This document shows, piece by piece, positions 28,119-34,482 of a stretch of 34,482 nt of DNA (position 1 is its first letter; each line of letters opens with the position of its first letter). A model generated the notes under the pieces. The model saw only the letters and a list, made by a program, of their open reading frames with translations, had not been told where the DNA came from and did no database searches. The stretch is from an uncultured Bacteroidota bacterium (GTDB lineage: Bacteria; Bacteroidota; Bacteroidia; Flavobacteriales; Flavobacteriaceae), in NCBI GenBank assembly GCA_902554655.1, contig CACDPE010000012.1, forward strand, positions 1 to 34,482, read 5' to 3'. The position numbers and the translations under genes are program-made.

Positions 28119-28157
28119 TTCTATTTGATTTATTCTTTAAAATTTAATTATTAACAT

Positions 28158-28967
28158 TTAAATGAACTGAATAGAAATTAAATCCCCATAGTTTAAACCA
28201 AATAAAGTTTGAGCTGAACCAACTGTTTTTGGATTACTCTTATAAACACCAATTTCTAGAAAACCACTAGAGTTAAAAATTGCTATTTTTTTACCATCCT
28301 CCTCTCTATATTTTTTTTCAATACTAAAATTTATTGCTTCAGTGTAACTATTAAAAATTTTATCAAAAAGAATATTTCTAGCATTAATTTCAAAATTTCT
28401 ACCACTTTTAAACTCCTCAAAAAAATTTCTAGTAATGTTTGTAACTATATTACCATAATTGTCAATGTAAATAACACTTCCTATTATATGATTGCTTGAT
28501 TTAATTCTAACCTTCAATTCTTTTAGTGTTTTTAATTTATTTAATTCTTTTCCAACTAAATTTATATTTCCACCTCTATAGATATGAGAAGCAACTTTAG
28601 AAAAAATCTCCTTTTTACTTCCATTAAAATTAATTTCTATTACTTTATTTGGCTTCAAATCCTCTGAGAAAAGAGACATCAATCCATTATTAGCAGTTAT
28701 AAAAAAATGGTTATCGTAATCGACTACGATTAACTCTTGTTCAGGGGTTTTTGCAGAGTCAACATCAACTATGTGAATACTTCCCCTTGGAAAACTCCTA
28801 TAGCAATTTTTTATTGTATAAGATGCTTCAATGATATTAAATGGAGATATAGAATGAGTAATATCAATCACAGTTGGATTATTTAATTCAGAATGCAATA
28901 ACCCTTTTAAAAAACCTTTATTAAAATCTTTTTCTCCATAGTCTGATGTTATTGAAATAATTGACAA
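28158..28967 (-). CDS. S-adenosyl-L-methionine hydroxide adenosyltransferase family protein
   Basis: This 269-residue protein belongs to the family (formerly DUF62) that includes SAM chlorinases and fluorinases. Ordinary members hydrolyse SAM to adenosine and methionine using water. Family segments are visible: ITSDYGEKDFNKG at the N terminus with the early aspartate, ITHSISPFN, HIVDVDSAKT, ANNGLMSLF and the conserved histidine in SHIYRGGN. There is no sign of halogenase-specific context. The start is TTG at 28967, preceded by an in-frame TAA; a TACTTTTT box lies 4 nt before it. The neighbours phoH and purC are the same as in many flavobacteria. Confidence 0.88.
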   Translation of the reverse strand: MSIISITSDYGEKDFNKGFLKGLLHSELNNPTVIDITHSISPFNIIEASYTIKNCYRSFPRGSIHIVDVDSAKTPEQELIVVDYDNHFFITANNGLMSLFSEDLKPNKVIEINFNGSKKEIFSKVASHIYRGGNINLVGKELNKLKTLKELKVRIKSSNHIIGSVIYIDNYGNIVTNITRNFFEEFKSGRNFEINARNILFDKIFNSYTEAINFSIEKKYREEDGKKIAIFNSSGFLEIGVYKSNPKTVGSAQTLFGLNYGDLISIQFI

Positions 28968-29032
28968 TTATAAAAAGTATTATATATTAATATTTCATAA
29001 ATTTACTTAATTAGTTAATTATTGTAATTTTT
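28968..29032. promoter_or_regulatory. Divergent region between SAM hydroxide adenosyltransferase and phoH
   Basis: These 65 bp are nearly all A/T and must carry two promoters. On the minus strand TACTTTTT (28979-28972) is a one-mismatch -7 box 4 nt from the TTG start. On the plus strand there is no TAnnTTTG at a sensible distance from phoH. No hairpin is evident. Confidence 0.45.
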
Positions 29033-29980
29033 TTGGAAAAATTTGAGTATTACATCAAGGATATTCATCCTTCTGATTTTTTTTCTTGTGAAATTGATAT
29101 TATAAAAGCTCTAAAATCAAAATTTAATTTATTAAAATTTATTTCTAAAGGCGATAAATTAGTAATAGAAGGTGTTGAAGATGAAATAATGAGCGCATGT
29201 ATAGTGCTGGACTCTTTGACTTTTTTTATAAAAAAAAATGAAAATATTAATGAAGCTAATATCTCAGAAATAATTAATGGAAATGGTGATAAGTTATTAA
29301 ATCATGAGAACGGTAGAGTAATTTTGTATGGTGTTAACAAAAAAAAAATCAAAGCTCATACTCTCAATCAAATTAGATTAGTTGAATCTTTTGATAAAAA
29401 TGATATGGTTTTTGCAATAGGACCTGCAGGAACAGGTAAAACATATACTGGTATTGCGATTGCAGTAAAAGCTCTAAAATCAAAAATTGTAAAAAGAATA
29501 ATATTAACCAGACCAGCTGTTGAAGCTGGAGAAAACTTAGGTTTTTTACCTGGAGACCTAAAAGACAAACTTGATCCATATATGCAACCCTTATACGATG
29601 CTTTAAGAGAAATGATTCCTGTAGAAAAACTTGAAGACTACATAAAAAGGGGGATTATTGAAATAGCTCCACTTGCATATATGAGAGGAAGAACGCTTGA
29701 TAATGCTTTTGTAATTTTAGATGAAGGACAAAACACAACGCATAATCAAATGAAGATGTTTTTAACAAGAATGGGTAAAAGTGCAAAGTTTATGATTACT
29801 GGTGATCCTGGACAAATTGACTTGCCTAGATCTGCTATTTCTGGACTTAAAGAAGCTAATTTGATATTACAAAATATTGAAGGTATTGATATAGTATACC
29901 TAGATGATAAAGATGTAATTAGACACAAAGTAGTAAAAAAAATTATAGAAGCTTATAAAAGAACTGAACACGCTAATTAA
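29033..29980 (+). CDS. phoH: PhoH-family ATPase
   Basis: This is a 315-residue cytoplasmic P-loop ATPase of the PhoH family, often linked to RNA metabolism or helicase-like functions; its exact role is not settled. The Walker A motif GPAGTGKT is at residues 130-137 and Walker B VILDEGQN near 220. ILTRPAVEAGENLGFLPGD and TGDPGQIDL are also classic PhoH motifs. An N-terminal KH-like region precedes the ATPase. The start is TTG at 29033; no ATG is available before residue 53. Its stop overlaps the purC ATG by one base. Confidence 0.93.
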   Translation: MEKFEYYIKDIHPSDFFSCEIDIIKALKSKFNLLKFISKGDKLVIEGVEDEIMSACIVLDSLTFFIKKNENINEANISEIINGNGDKLLNHENGRVILYGVNKKKIKAHTLNQIRLVESFDKNDMVFAIGPAGTGKTYTGIAIAVKALKSKIVKRIILTRPAVEAGENLGFLPGDLKDKLDPYMQPLYDALREMIPVEKLEDYIKRGIIEIAPLAYMRGRTLDNAFVILDEGQNTTHNQMKMFLTRMGKSAKFMITGDPGQIDLPRSAISGLKEANLILQNIEGIDIVYLDDKDVIRHKVVKKIIEAYKRTEHAN

Positions 29981-30927
29981 TGAGCCAAGTATTAATAGAT
30001 TCTAACTTTAATTTTAGAAATCAAATATCAAAATATGTAGGTAAGGTAAGAGATGTGTATGAGCTAAAGAATGATATTTTAGTTATGATTGTTTCTGATA
30101 GAATATCTGCTTTTGATGTTGTAATGCCTAAAGGAATAAAATCTAAAGGACAGGTTTTAAATCAAATTGCCATTGAAATGCTAAATATGACCAATGATAT
30201 TATTGATAATTGGTTAATTGATTCACCAGACCCTAATGTTTCTGTTGGAAAAAAATGTGATCCAATTAAAATCGAAATGGTTGTCAGAGGATTTTTATCT
30301 GGTCATTCTTACAGATTTTATGATAGTGGTCAAAGGAATTTATGTGGTAATATTCTTCCTGAAAACATGAAGGAAAATGATAAATTTAAATCCCCCATTG
30401 TAACACCAGCTACTAAAGCTGAAAAAGGATTTCATGATGAGGATATATCTCCAAAATCAATCATTGAGAAAAATATAATTGACAAAAATGATTATGAATA
30501 TCTACACGAAAAAAGTTTAGAATTATTTAAAAGAGGGACTGAATTAGCATCGAAAAATGGTTTGATATTAGTTGATACTAAATATGAATTTGGTTATGAT
30601 TCCAATGGTAATATTAATTTAATTGACGAAATTCACACTCCTGATTCATCCAGATATTTTTACAAAGACTCATATGACGATTTGCAAATTAAAGGCGAAA
30701 AGCAAAAACAATTATCTAAAGAGTTTTTTAGAGAATGGTTAATAAAAAATGGTTTTCAAGGAAAAAACAATCAGATTATCCCAGAAATGACTGATGATGT
30801 TGTTGAAATGGTTAGTGCAAGATATATTGAGTTATATGAACAATTGACTGGAAAAAAGTTTAAAATCATTAACAGTGATAATATTATTGAAAGAATTAAT
30901 AATAATTTAAAAGAATTTATTATTTAA
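29980..30927 (+). CDS. purC: SAICAR synthetase
   Basis: This enzyme adds aspartate to CAIR using ATP in de novo purine synthesis. The 315-residue form, longer than the E. coli enzyme, is usual in Bacteroidetes. Typical motifs include GKVRDVYEL near residue 21, SDRISAFDVVM, RGFLSGHS and the C-terminal LIDEIHTPDSSRY. It is coupled to phoH by a TAATGA junction. Its 3' end overlaps the opposing miaA end by 21 bp. Confidence 0.95.
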   Translation: MSQVLIDSNFNFRNQISKYVGKVRDVYELKNDILVMIVSDRISAFDVVMPKGIKSKGQVLNQIAIEMLNMTNDIIDNWLIDSPDPNVSVGKKCDPIKIEMVVRGFLSGHSYRFYDSGQRNLCGNILPENMKENDKFKSPIVTPATKAEKGFHDEDISPKSIIEKNIIDKNDYEYLHEKSLELFKRGTELASKNGLILVDTKYEFGYDSNGNINLIDEIHTPDSSRYFYKDSYDDLQIKGEKQKQLSKEFFREWLIKNGFQGKNNQIIPEMTDDVVEMVSARYIELYEQLTGKKFKIINSDNIIERINNNLKEFII

Positions 30928-31815
30928 ATTTTTTAGTATCAAATCTAAATTATAATCTGTATCTATCCAATGATGTTTTTCATCTGAATTTTTTAACCAA
31001 GTAATTTGTTTTTTTGCAAATCTTCTTGTGTTTTTTTTTATTTCATTAATTGCAAAATCTTTTGAACACTGATTTTTGAAATAATTAAATAACTCTTTGT
31101 ATCCAACTGTATTTAATGCATTGACATTCTTATACCTGTAGAGTTGTTTAGCTTCATTAATTAAACCGGAATCGATCATCATATCAACTCTTTTGTTGAT
31201 TAATTTATATAATTTACTTCTGTCCGTATTTATAGCAATTGAGTAATGGTTAAATTTTTTCTCTTTATTTTTTGTTAAAAAATATGTATAAGGTTTTTTT
31301 GTGAACTCAATTACCTCCAACGCTCTAATTAATCTTCTTGGATTGTTTAAGTCAACTATTTCATAGTATTCAGGATCATTTGTAAGTAGAGTTGATTGTA
31401 AAAACTCTATACCATTAATTTTAAAGTTTTCATTTAACTTATTTCTAATTTCAATTGGTGTTTTGGGTATTTCGTCTATTCCATAAATGATTGATTTGAG
31501 AAACATATACGAACCACCAACCAGTATAATGTTGTCGTAAAGCTTGAACAATTTTTTAATTAACTTCTTGGCATCCAATGAGAAATCATAAACGGTGTAT
31601 GGATGTATAATTGATCTATGCTGAATAAAATGATGTTTTACTTCATTTAATTCAATTTTTGAGGGGACTGCTGTTCCTATAGACATTTCTTTATAAAACT
31701 GTCTAGAATCAAATGAAATAATCTCTGTTTTTAATGATTTGGCTAATTTTATACCAAGTTTAGTTTTGCCAATTGCGGTAGGACCTGAAACACAAATTAA
31801 TTTTTTATTACTCAT
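30907..31815 (-). CDS. miaA: tRNA dimethylallyltransferase
   Basis: This enzyme prenylates A37 of tRNAs that read codons beginning with U. The P-loop GPTAIGKT is at residues 10-17, DSRQFYKEMSIGTA is near 40-53, and NPRRLIRALE and TVGYKEL are present. I start it at the ATG at 31815 (302 residues). An ATG 39 bases upstream is in frame but would add a tail absent from the family and would read far into the exonuclease gene. With the chosen start the two genes overlap by 8 nt. Confidence 0.93.
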   Translation of the reverse strand: MSNKKLICVSGPTAIGKTKLGIKLAKSLKTEIISFDSRQFYKEMSIGTAVPSKIELNEVKHHFIQHRSIIHPYTVYDFSLDAKKLIKKLFKLYDNIILVGGSYMFLKSIIYGIDEIPKTPIEIRNKLNENFKINGIEFLQSTLLTNDPEYYEIVDLNNPRRLIRALEVIEFTKKPYTYFLTKNKEKKFNHYSIAINTDRSKLYKLINKRVDMMIDSGLINEAKQLYRYKNVNALNTVGYKELFNYFKNQCSKDFAINEIKKNTRRFAKKQITWLKNSDEKHHWIDTDYNLDLILKNLNNKFF

Positions 31816-32296
31816 TACACAATTTAAGTAATTCAAGAGTTGCTTTAGCATCATCCATGGCCCTATGATGTTTTAATAGATTAATATCAAATTCTTTACT
31901 CAATGATTTTAATTTATAAGAACTTAAATTTGGATAAGACCGTCTTACTAATTCTAGAGTACATAAAAACTCATTCTTAAGTATAAAATTATTTTTTTTT
32001 AATTCATTTTGTAATACACGGTAATCATATTTAACATCATGTCCAACAATAATTGAATTCTTTAAAAAATTATTAACATCAGCACTGTAATAATTGAATC
32101 CTTTGGATTTTTTTAATTCATTATTTTTAATTCCAGTTAACTTTTCAACAAAAGGATCAATTTTTACAAATGGATTTATTAAAGCTTCAAATGTGTCAAC
32201 CACTTTTGACCCATCATATTTAATCATTCCGATTTCAATAATTTTTTCTTTATTGTAAACTCCACCGGTTGTTTCTAAATCTACAACTACAAACAT
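31808..32296 (-). CDS. DnaQ-like 3'-5' exonuclease (DEDDh)
   Basis: This 162-residue protein is a bare DEDDh exonuclease domain, like the proofreading epsilon subunit. The catalytic set is complete: D6 and E8 in VDLETTG, D91 in GHDVKYD, and H144/D149 in HRAMDDA. No extra domain follows; many Bacteroidetes relatives are longer and carry a C-terminal UvrC-like nuclease part, which is missing here. It could act as a polymerase III proofreader or in RNA/DNA end trimming; the sequence does not decide. It is coupled to yggS by a TAATG junction. Confidence 0.88.
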   Translation of the reverse strand: MFVVVDLETTGGVYNKEKIIEIGMIKYDGSKVVDTFEALINPFVKIDPFVEKLTGIKNNELKKSKGFNYYSADVNNFLKNSIIVGHDVKYDYRVLQNELKKNNFILKNEFLCTLELVRRSYPNLSSYKLKSLSKEFDINLLKHHRAMDDAKATLELLKLCNE

Positions 32297-32928
32297 TAGT
32301 TTCTAGAACCAAAAATTAAACTACCAATTCTAATCATATTTGAATCGTATTTTATGGCTAGCTTGTAATCATTACTCATTCCAAGTGACAAATACTTTAG
32401 GTCATAAATTTGATTTATCTCTTTAAAATAATTAGAAATTTTTTTAAACTCTTCTTCATTTTTTGAGTAGTCAACAGATCCCATACCCATAAACCCAAGA
32501 ACTTTGACAAACTTATATTTTAGAAATAAAAAACTAGAAAACATATTATCTAATTCAGAAAAATTAAATCCTGTTTTTAGTGGGTCATTTGATATTTTGA
32601 TTTGTAATAAAACATTTATAATTCTATTGTTTTTTTCCGCTTCTTTATTTATTTGACTTAGTAGTTTTTCAGAATCAACAGAATGAATTAAGTGTATAAA
32701 TGGAGCAATGTATTTAACTTTATTTCTCTGAAGTTTGCCAATTAAATGCCAATTAATATCATCTGGTAGTTCTTGATGTTTTCTAACCATTTCCTGCACT
32801 TTGTTTTCACCAAAATCTTTATGACCTAAATCATATATTTGTTTTATTTTTTCGACGGGCTTAGTTTTTGAGACTGCTACAATTTTAATGTTTTCTGGAA
32901 CGCTTCTTTTGAATAAATTAAAATCCAT
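32296..32928 (-). CDS. yggS: PLP homeostasis protein, YggS/PROSC family
   Basis: This small PLP-binding TIM-barrel protein keeps the level of pyridoxal phosphate balanced and is not itself a classical enzyme. K21 in VAVSKTKP binds PLP. FGENKVQE, WHLIGKLQRNK and the C-terminal phosphate-binding RIGSLIFGSR are conserved. At 210 residues it is slightly short for the family, close to the usual 215-230. The ATG follows the upstream oxidoreductase stop after 2 bp. Confidence 0.92.
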   Translation of the reverse strand: MDFNLFKRSVPENIKIVAVSKTKPVEKIKQIYDLGHKDFGENKVQEMVRKHQELPDDINWHLIGKLQRNKVKYIAPFIHLIHSVDSEKLLSQINKEAEKNNRIINVLLQIKISNDPLKTGFNFSELDNMFSSFLFLKYKFVKVLGFMGMGSVDYSKNEEEFKKISNYFKEINQIYDLKYLSLGMSNDYKLAIKYDSNMIRIGSLIFGSRN

Positions 32929-32930
32929 TT

Positions 32931-33887
32931 CTAATTTTCAATAATTTTTAATATTTGGATAGCTAACTCAAGAGCATTTCTTCCCTTTTCAAATGAGACG
33001 ATTGGATCTTCTTTGTTAATAATAGAATAATAAAAATTTTTATGTTCTTCCTCAATTGAATTAATATTTTCGTTATTGACATTTTCAATTTGAATTTCCT
33101 TTTCCACACCTTCTGAATCATGAATAGTCATTGCATATTTATTCTTTCCATCAAAGTTTTTGATTTTAATTATTTCACTAGATCCACTGTCAAAATCTAA
33201 TGAAATATATGAGTCACTTTGAAAAACTCTCATTTTTCTCATTTTTTTAAGTGACAATCTGCTTGAGGTAAGGTTAGCTACGCAACCATTTTCAAATTCA
33301 ATTCTAGCATTTGCTATATCAGGAGAACTACTAATTATTTTTGTTCCATTAGCACTTATTTTGGTGATTTTAGAATCAACCAATGATAAAACAATATCAA
33401 TATCATGTATCATTAAATCCAATACTACTGAAACATCAGTTCCCCTTGAGGGATATGATGACAACCTATGAGATTCAATAAACATTGGATTTAACGCATC
33501 TTTAATATTTATTAATGCTGAATTGAACCTTTCAACATGTCCAACTTGACCTACAAGTTTATTGTTTTTTTTAATATCAATAAGTTTTTTAGCCTGTTCA
33601 ATTGTTGAGGCGATTGGCTTTTCGATAAAAACATGTTTTTTGTTATTCAAAAAATTTACTGCTGTTTCAAAATGAAACGATGTTGGAGTTGATATTATAA
33701 CAGCATCAACTAAAGAGCTAATCTTATCAATTTCAAAAAAGTTAACATTGTATTTATCAATTATTTCTTTAACTCTTGATTTGTTGGTGTCAAAAAAACC
33801 AATAAGATTAAACAGTTTTGAACTTTTTAAAAGTTTTATATGAAATTCTCCTAGGTGACCAGCACCAATTACTGCAATGTTTAACAT
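32931..33887 (-). CDS. Gfo/Idh/MocA-family oxidoreductase
   Basis: This is an NAD(P)-dependent dehydrogenase of 318 residues that probably acts on a sugar or cyclitol derivative. The Rossmann motif VIGAGHLGEFH is at residues 6-16. The catalytic EKPIA lysine is near residue 97, and a putative active-site histidine lies in LMIHDIDIV near 165. The C-terminal alpha/beta domain is complete. The substrate cannot be named. It is the first gene of the block leading to yggS, the exonuclease and miaA. An exact -7 box lies 7 nt before its ATG. Confidence 0.9.
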   Translation of the reverse strand: MLNIAVIGAGHLGEFHIKLLKSSKLFNLIGFFDTNKSRVKEIIDKYNVNFFEIDKISSLVDAVIISTPTSFHFETAVNFLNNKKHVFIEKPIASTIEQAKKLIDIKKNNKLVGQVGHVERFNSALINIKDALNPMFIESHRLSSYPSRGTDVSVVLDLMIHDIDIVLSLVDSKITKISANGTKIISSSPDIANARIEFENGCVANLTSSRLSLKKMRKMRVFQSDSYISLDFDSGSSEIIKIKNFDGKNKYAMTIHDSEGVEKEIQIENVNNENINSIEEEHKNFYYSIINKEDPIVSFEKGRNALELAIQILKIIEN

Positions 33888-33894
33888 TATATAA

Positions 33895-33902
33895 CAAATT
33901 TA
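33895..33902 (-). promoter_or_regulatory. -7 promoter box for the oxidoreductase operon (TAAATTTG)
   Basis: On the minus strand TAAATTTG matches TAnnTTTG exactly and lies 7 nt before the ATG at 33887. That is the same spacing as at lpd. It implies a leaderless or nearly leaderless transcript for the four-gene block. Confidence 0.6.
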
Positions 33903-33923
33903 CAATTATATATAATTAATTGA

Positions 33924-33931
33924 TATTTTTA
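33924..33931 (+). promoter_or_regulatory. -7-like box before pcm (TATTTTTA)
   Basis: TATTTTTA matches TAnnTTTG except for the last base and lies 4 nt before the pcm ATG. The 48-bp divergent gap leaves little room for anything else. Confidence 0.45.
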
Positions 33932-33935
33932 TTTA

Positions 33936-34482
33936 ATGTATGACTCTCCCAAACTCATAGGTTTGAGAAACGAATTAATAAAAAAACTTCTAAGCAAGGG
34001 TATTAAAAATAAAGACATTCTTGAAGCGTTCTTTAAAATTCCAAGACATCTATTTATTCATAAAGATTTTGAATCATATGCTTATAAAGATGAGGCATTT
34101 CCAATAGATGAAAACCAAACAATTTCACAACCATTTACAGTTGCATTTCAAACTCAACTTCTTGATGTTTGTAAAGGTGATAGAGTCTTAGAAATCGGTA
34201 CTGGATCTGGATTTCAAACCGCAGTTTTAGTTTTTTTAGGAGCAGAAGTATATACCATTGAAAGAATTCATAATTTATACAAAAAATCAAAAAAAATACT
34301 AGATCAAATTAATCTAATGCCAAAAAAAAATATTTGGGATGATGGACACAAAGGCTTTGAAAGTTTTTCCCCTTTTGATAGGATTATAATTACTGCTGCT
34401 TGTGAAACACCTCCAAATAATTTATTAAAACAATTAAAAATAAATGGAAAAATGGTTGTTCCTATTGGAAAAGATGTTCAGA
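33936..34482 (+). CDS. pcm: Protein-L-isoaspartate O-methyltransferase (partial, runs off the window)
   Basis: This SAM-dependent enzyme methylates isoaspartyl residues in aged proteins so that they can be repaired. The first 182 codons are present, from the ATG at 33936 (MYDSPKLIGLRNELIKKL) to the window edge. IPRHLFI, QTISQPFTVAFQ and the SAM-binding VLEIGTGSGFQTAVL near residue 86-100 are typical. The end near MVVPIGKDVQ is also family-like, so only a short C-terminal part should lie outside. It is divergent from the oxidoreductase gene. Confidence 0.93.
   Translation, partial: MYDSPKLIGLRNELIKKLLSKGIKNKDILEAFFKIPRHLFIHKDFESYAYKDEAFPIDENQTISQPFTVAFQTQLLDVCKGDRVLEIGTGSGFQTAVLVFLGAEVYTIERIHNLYKKSKKILDQINLMPKKNIWDDGHKGFESFSPFDRIIITAACETPPNNLLKQLKINGKMVVPIGKDVQ

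Noticed and set aside
28158-28967. SAM-dependent halogenase (fluorinase/chlorinase)
   Set aside because: The family is shared, but no halogenase-type context exists and the phoH-purC neighbourhood is that of the ordinary hydroxide adenosyltransferases.
31816-31854. Longer miaA with 13 extra N-terminal residues
   Set aside because: The P-loop is expected close to the N terminus, and the extension only reads through the end of the exonuclease gene.

Overview
The window is a gene-dense, very AT-rich stretch (roughly 30% G+C or lower by eye) from a bacterium of the Bacteroidetes, most likely a small-genome marine member of the Flavobacteriia. Several things point there. The arginine cluster is of the Bacteroidetes kind, with a GNAT protein, argG, argC, proC and an acyl-ornithine carbamoyltransferase. 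The runs pabB-tilS-dsbD and SAM hydroxide adenosyltransferase-phoH-purC are familiar in flavobacteria. Bacteroidetes-type -7 boxes (TAnnTTTG) stand next to start codons, and Shine-Dalgarno sequences are not evident. I see no rRNA, tRNA, IS element, phage gene or CRISPR array. No gene-free stretch exceeds about 175 bases, so this is core chromosome.

Layout. 22-1446 (-) is an NhaC-type antiporter, divergent from 1560-2963 (+), a dihydrolipoyl dehydrogenase. 2960-11941 (-) is one tightly overlapping block: GNAT, argG, argC, proC, argF', argB, argE, argH, and at its end a sulfatase lipoprotein. In front of it, at 11942-12070, is a leader with a probable arginine-rich leader peptide and competing hairpins. 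12116-16602 (+) holds pabB, tilS and a dsbD-like gene. 16565-18705 (-) holds an aldehyde dehydrogenase and a nitroreductase. 18803-26993 (+) is the branched-chain amino-acid operon ilvD-ilvB-ilvN-ilvC-ilvA followed by gapN, with a clear intrinsic-terminator hairpin directly before ilvD. Then come dnaN and a SAM hydroxide adenosyltransferase (-), phoH-purC (+), the Gfo/Idh/MocA-yggS-exonuclease-miaA block (-), and the start of pcm (+), which leaves the window at 34482.

How it works together. Two amino-acid operons dominate. The arginine block covers most of the linear acylated pathway (kinase, reductase, carbamoyl transfer, deacylation, ArgG, ArgH). The acylornithine aminotransferase (argD) is absent, and Ser90 of the carbamoyltransferase suggests succinylated rather than acetylated intermediates. 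The ilv block makes isoleucine and valine from threonine and pyruvate; GapN could supply NADPH for IlvC. Both operons carry a candidate attenuation element before the first enzyme gene. These are the most interesting non-coding features, because elsewhere the genome has almost no non-coding DNA and all four convergent gene pairs overlap.
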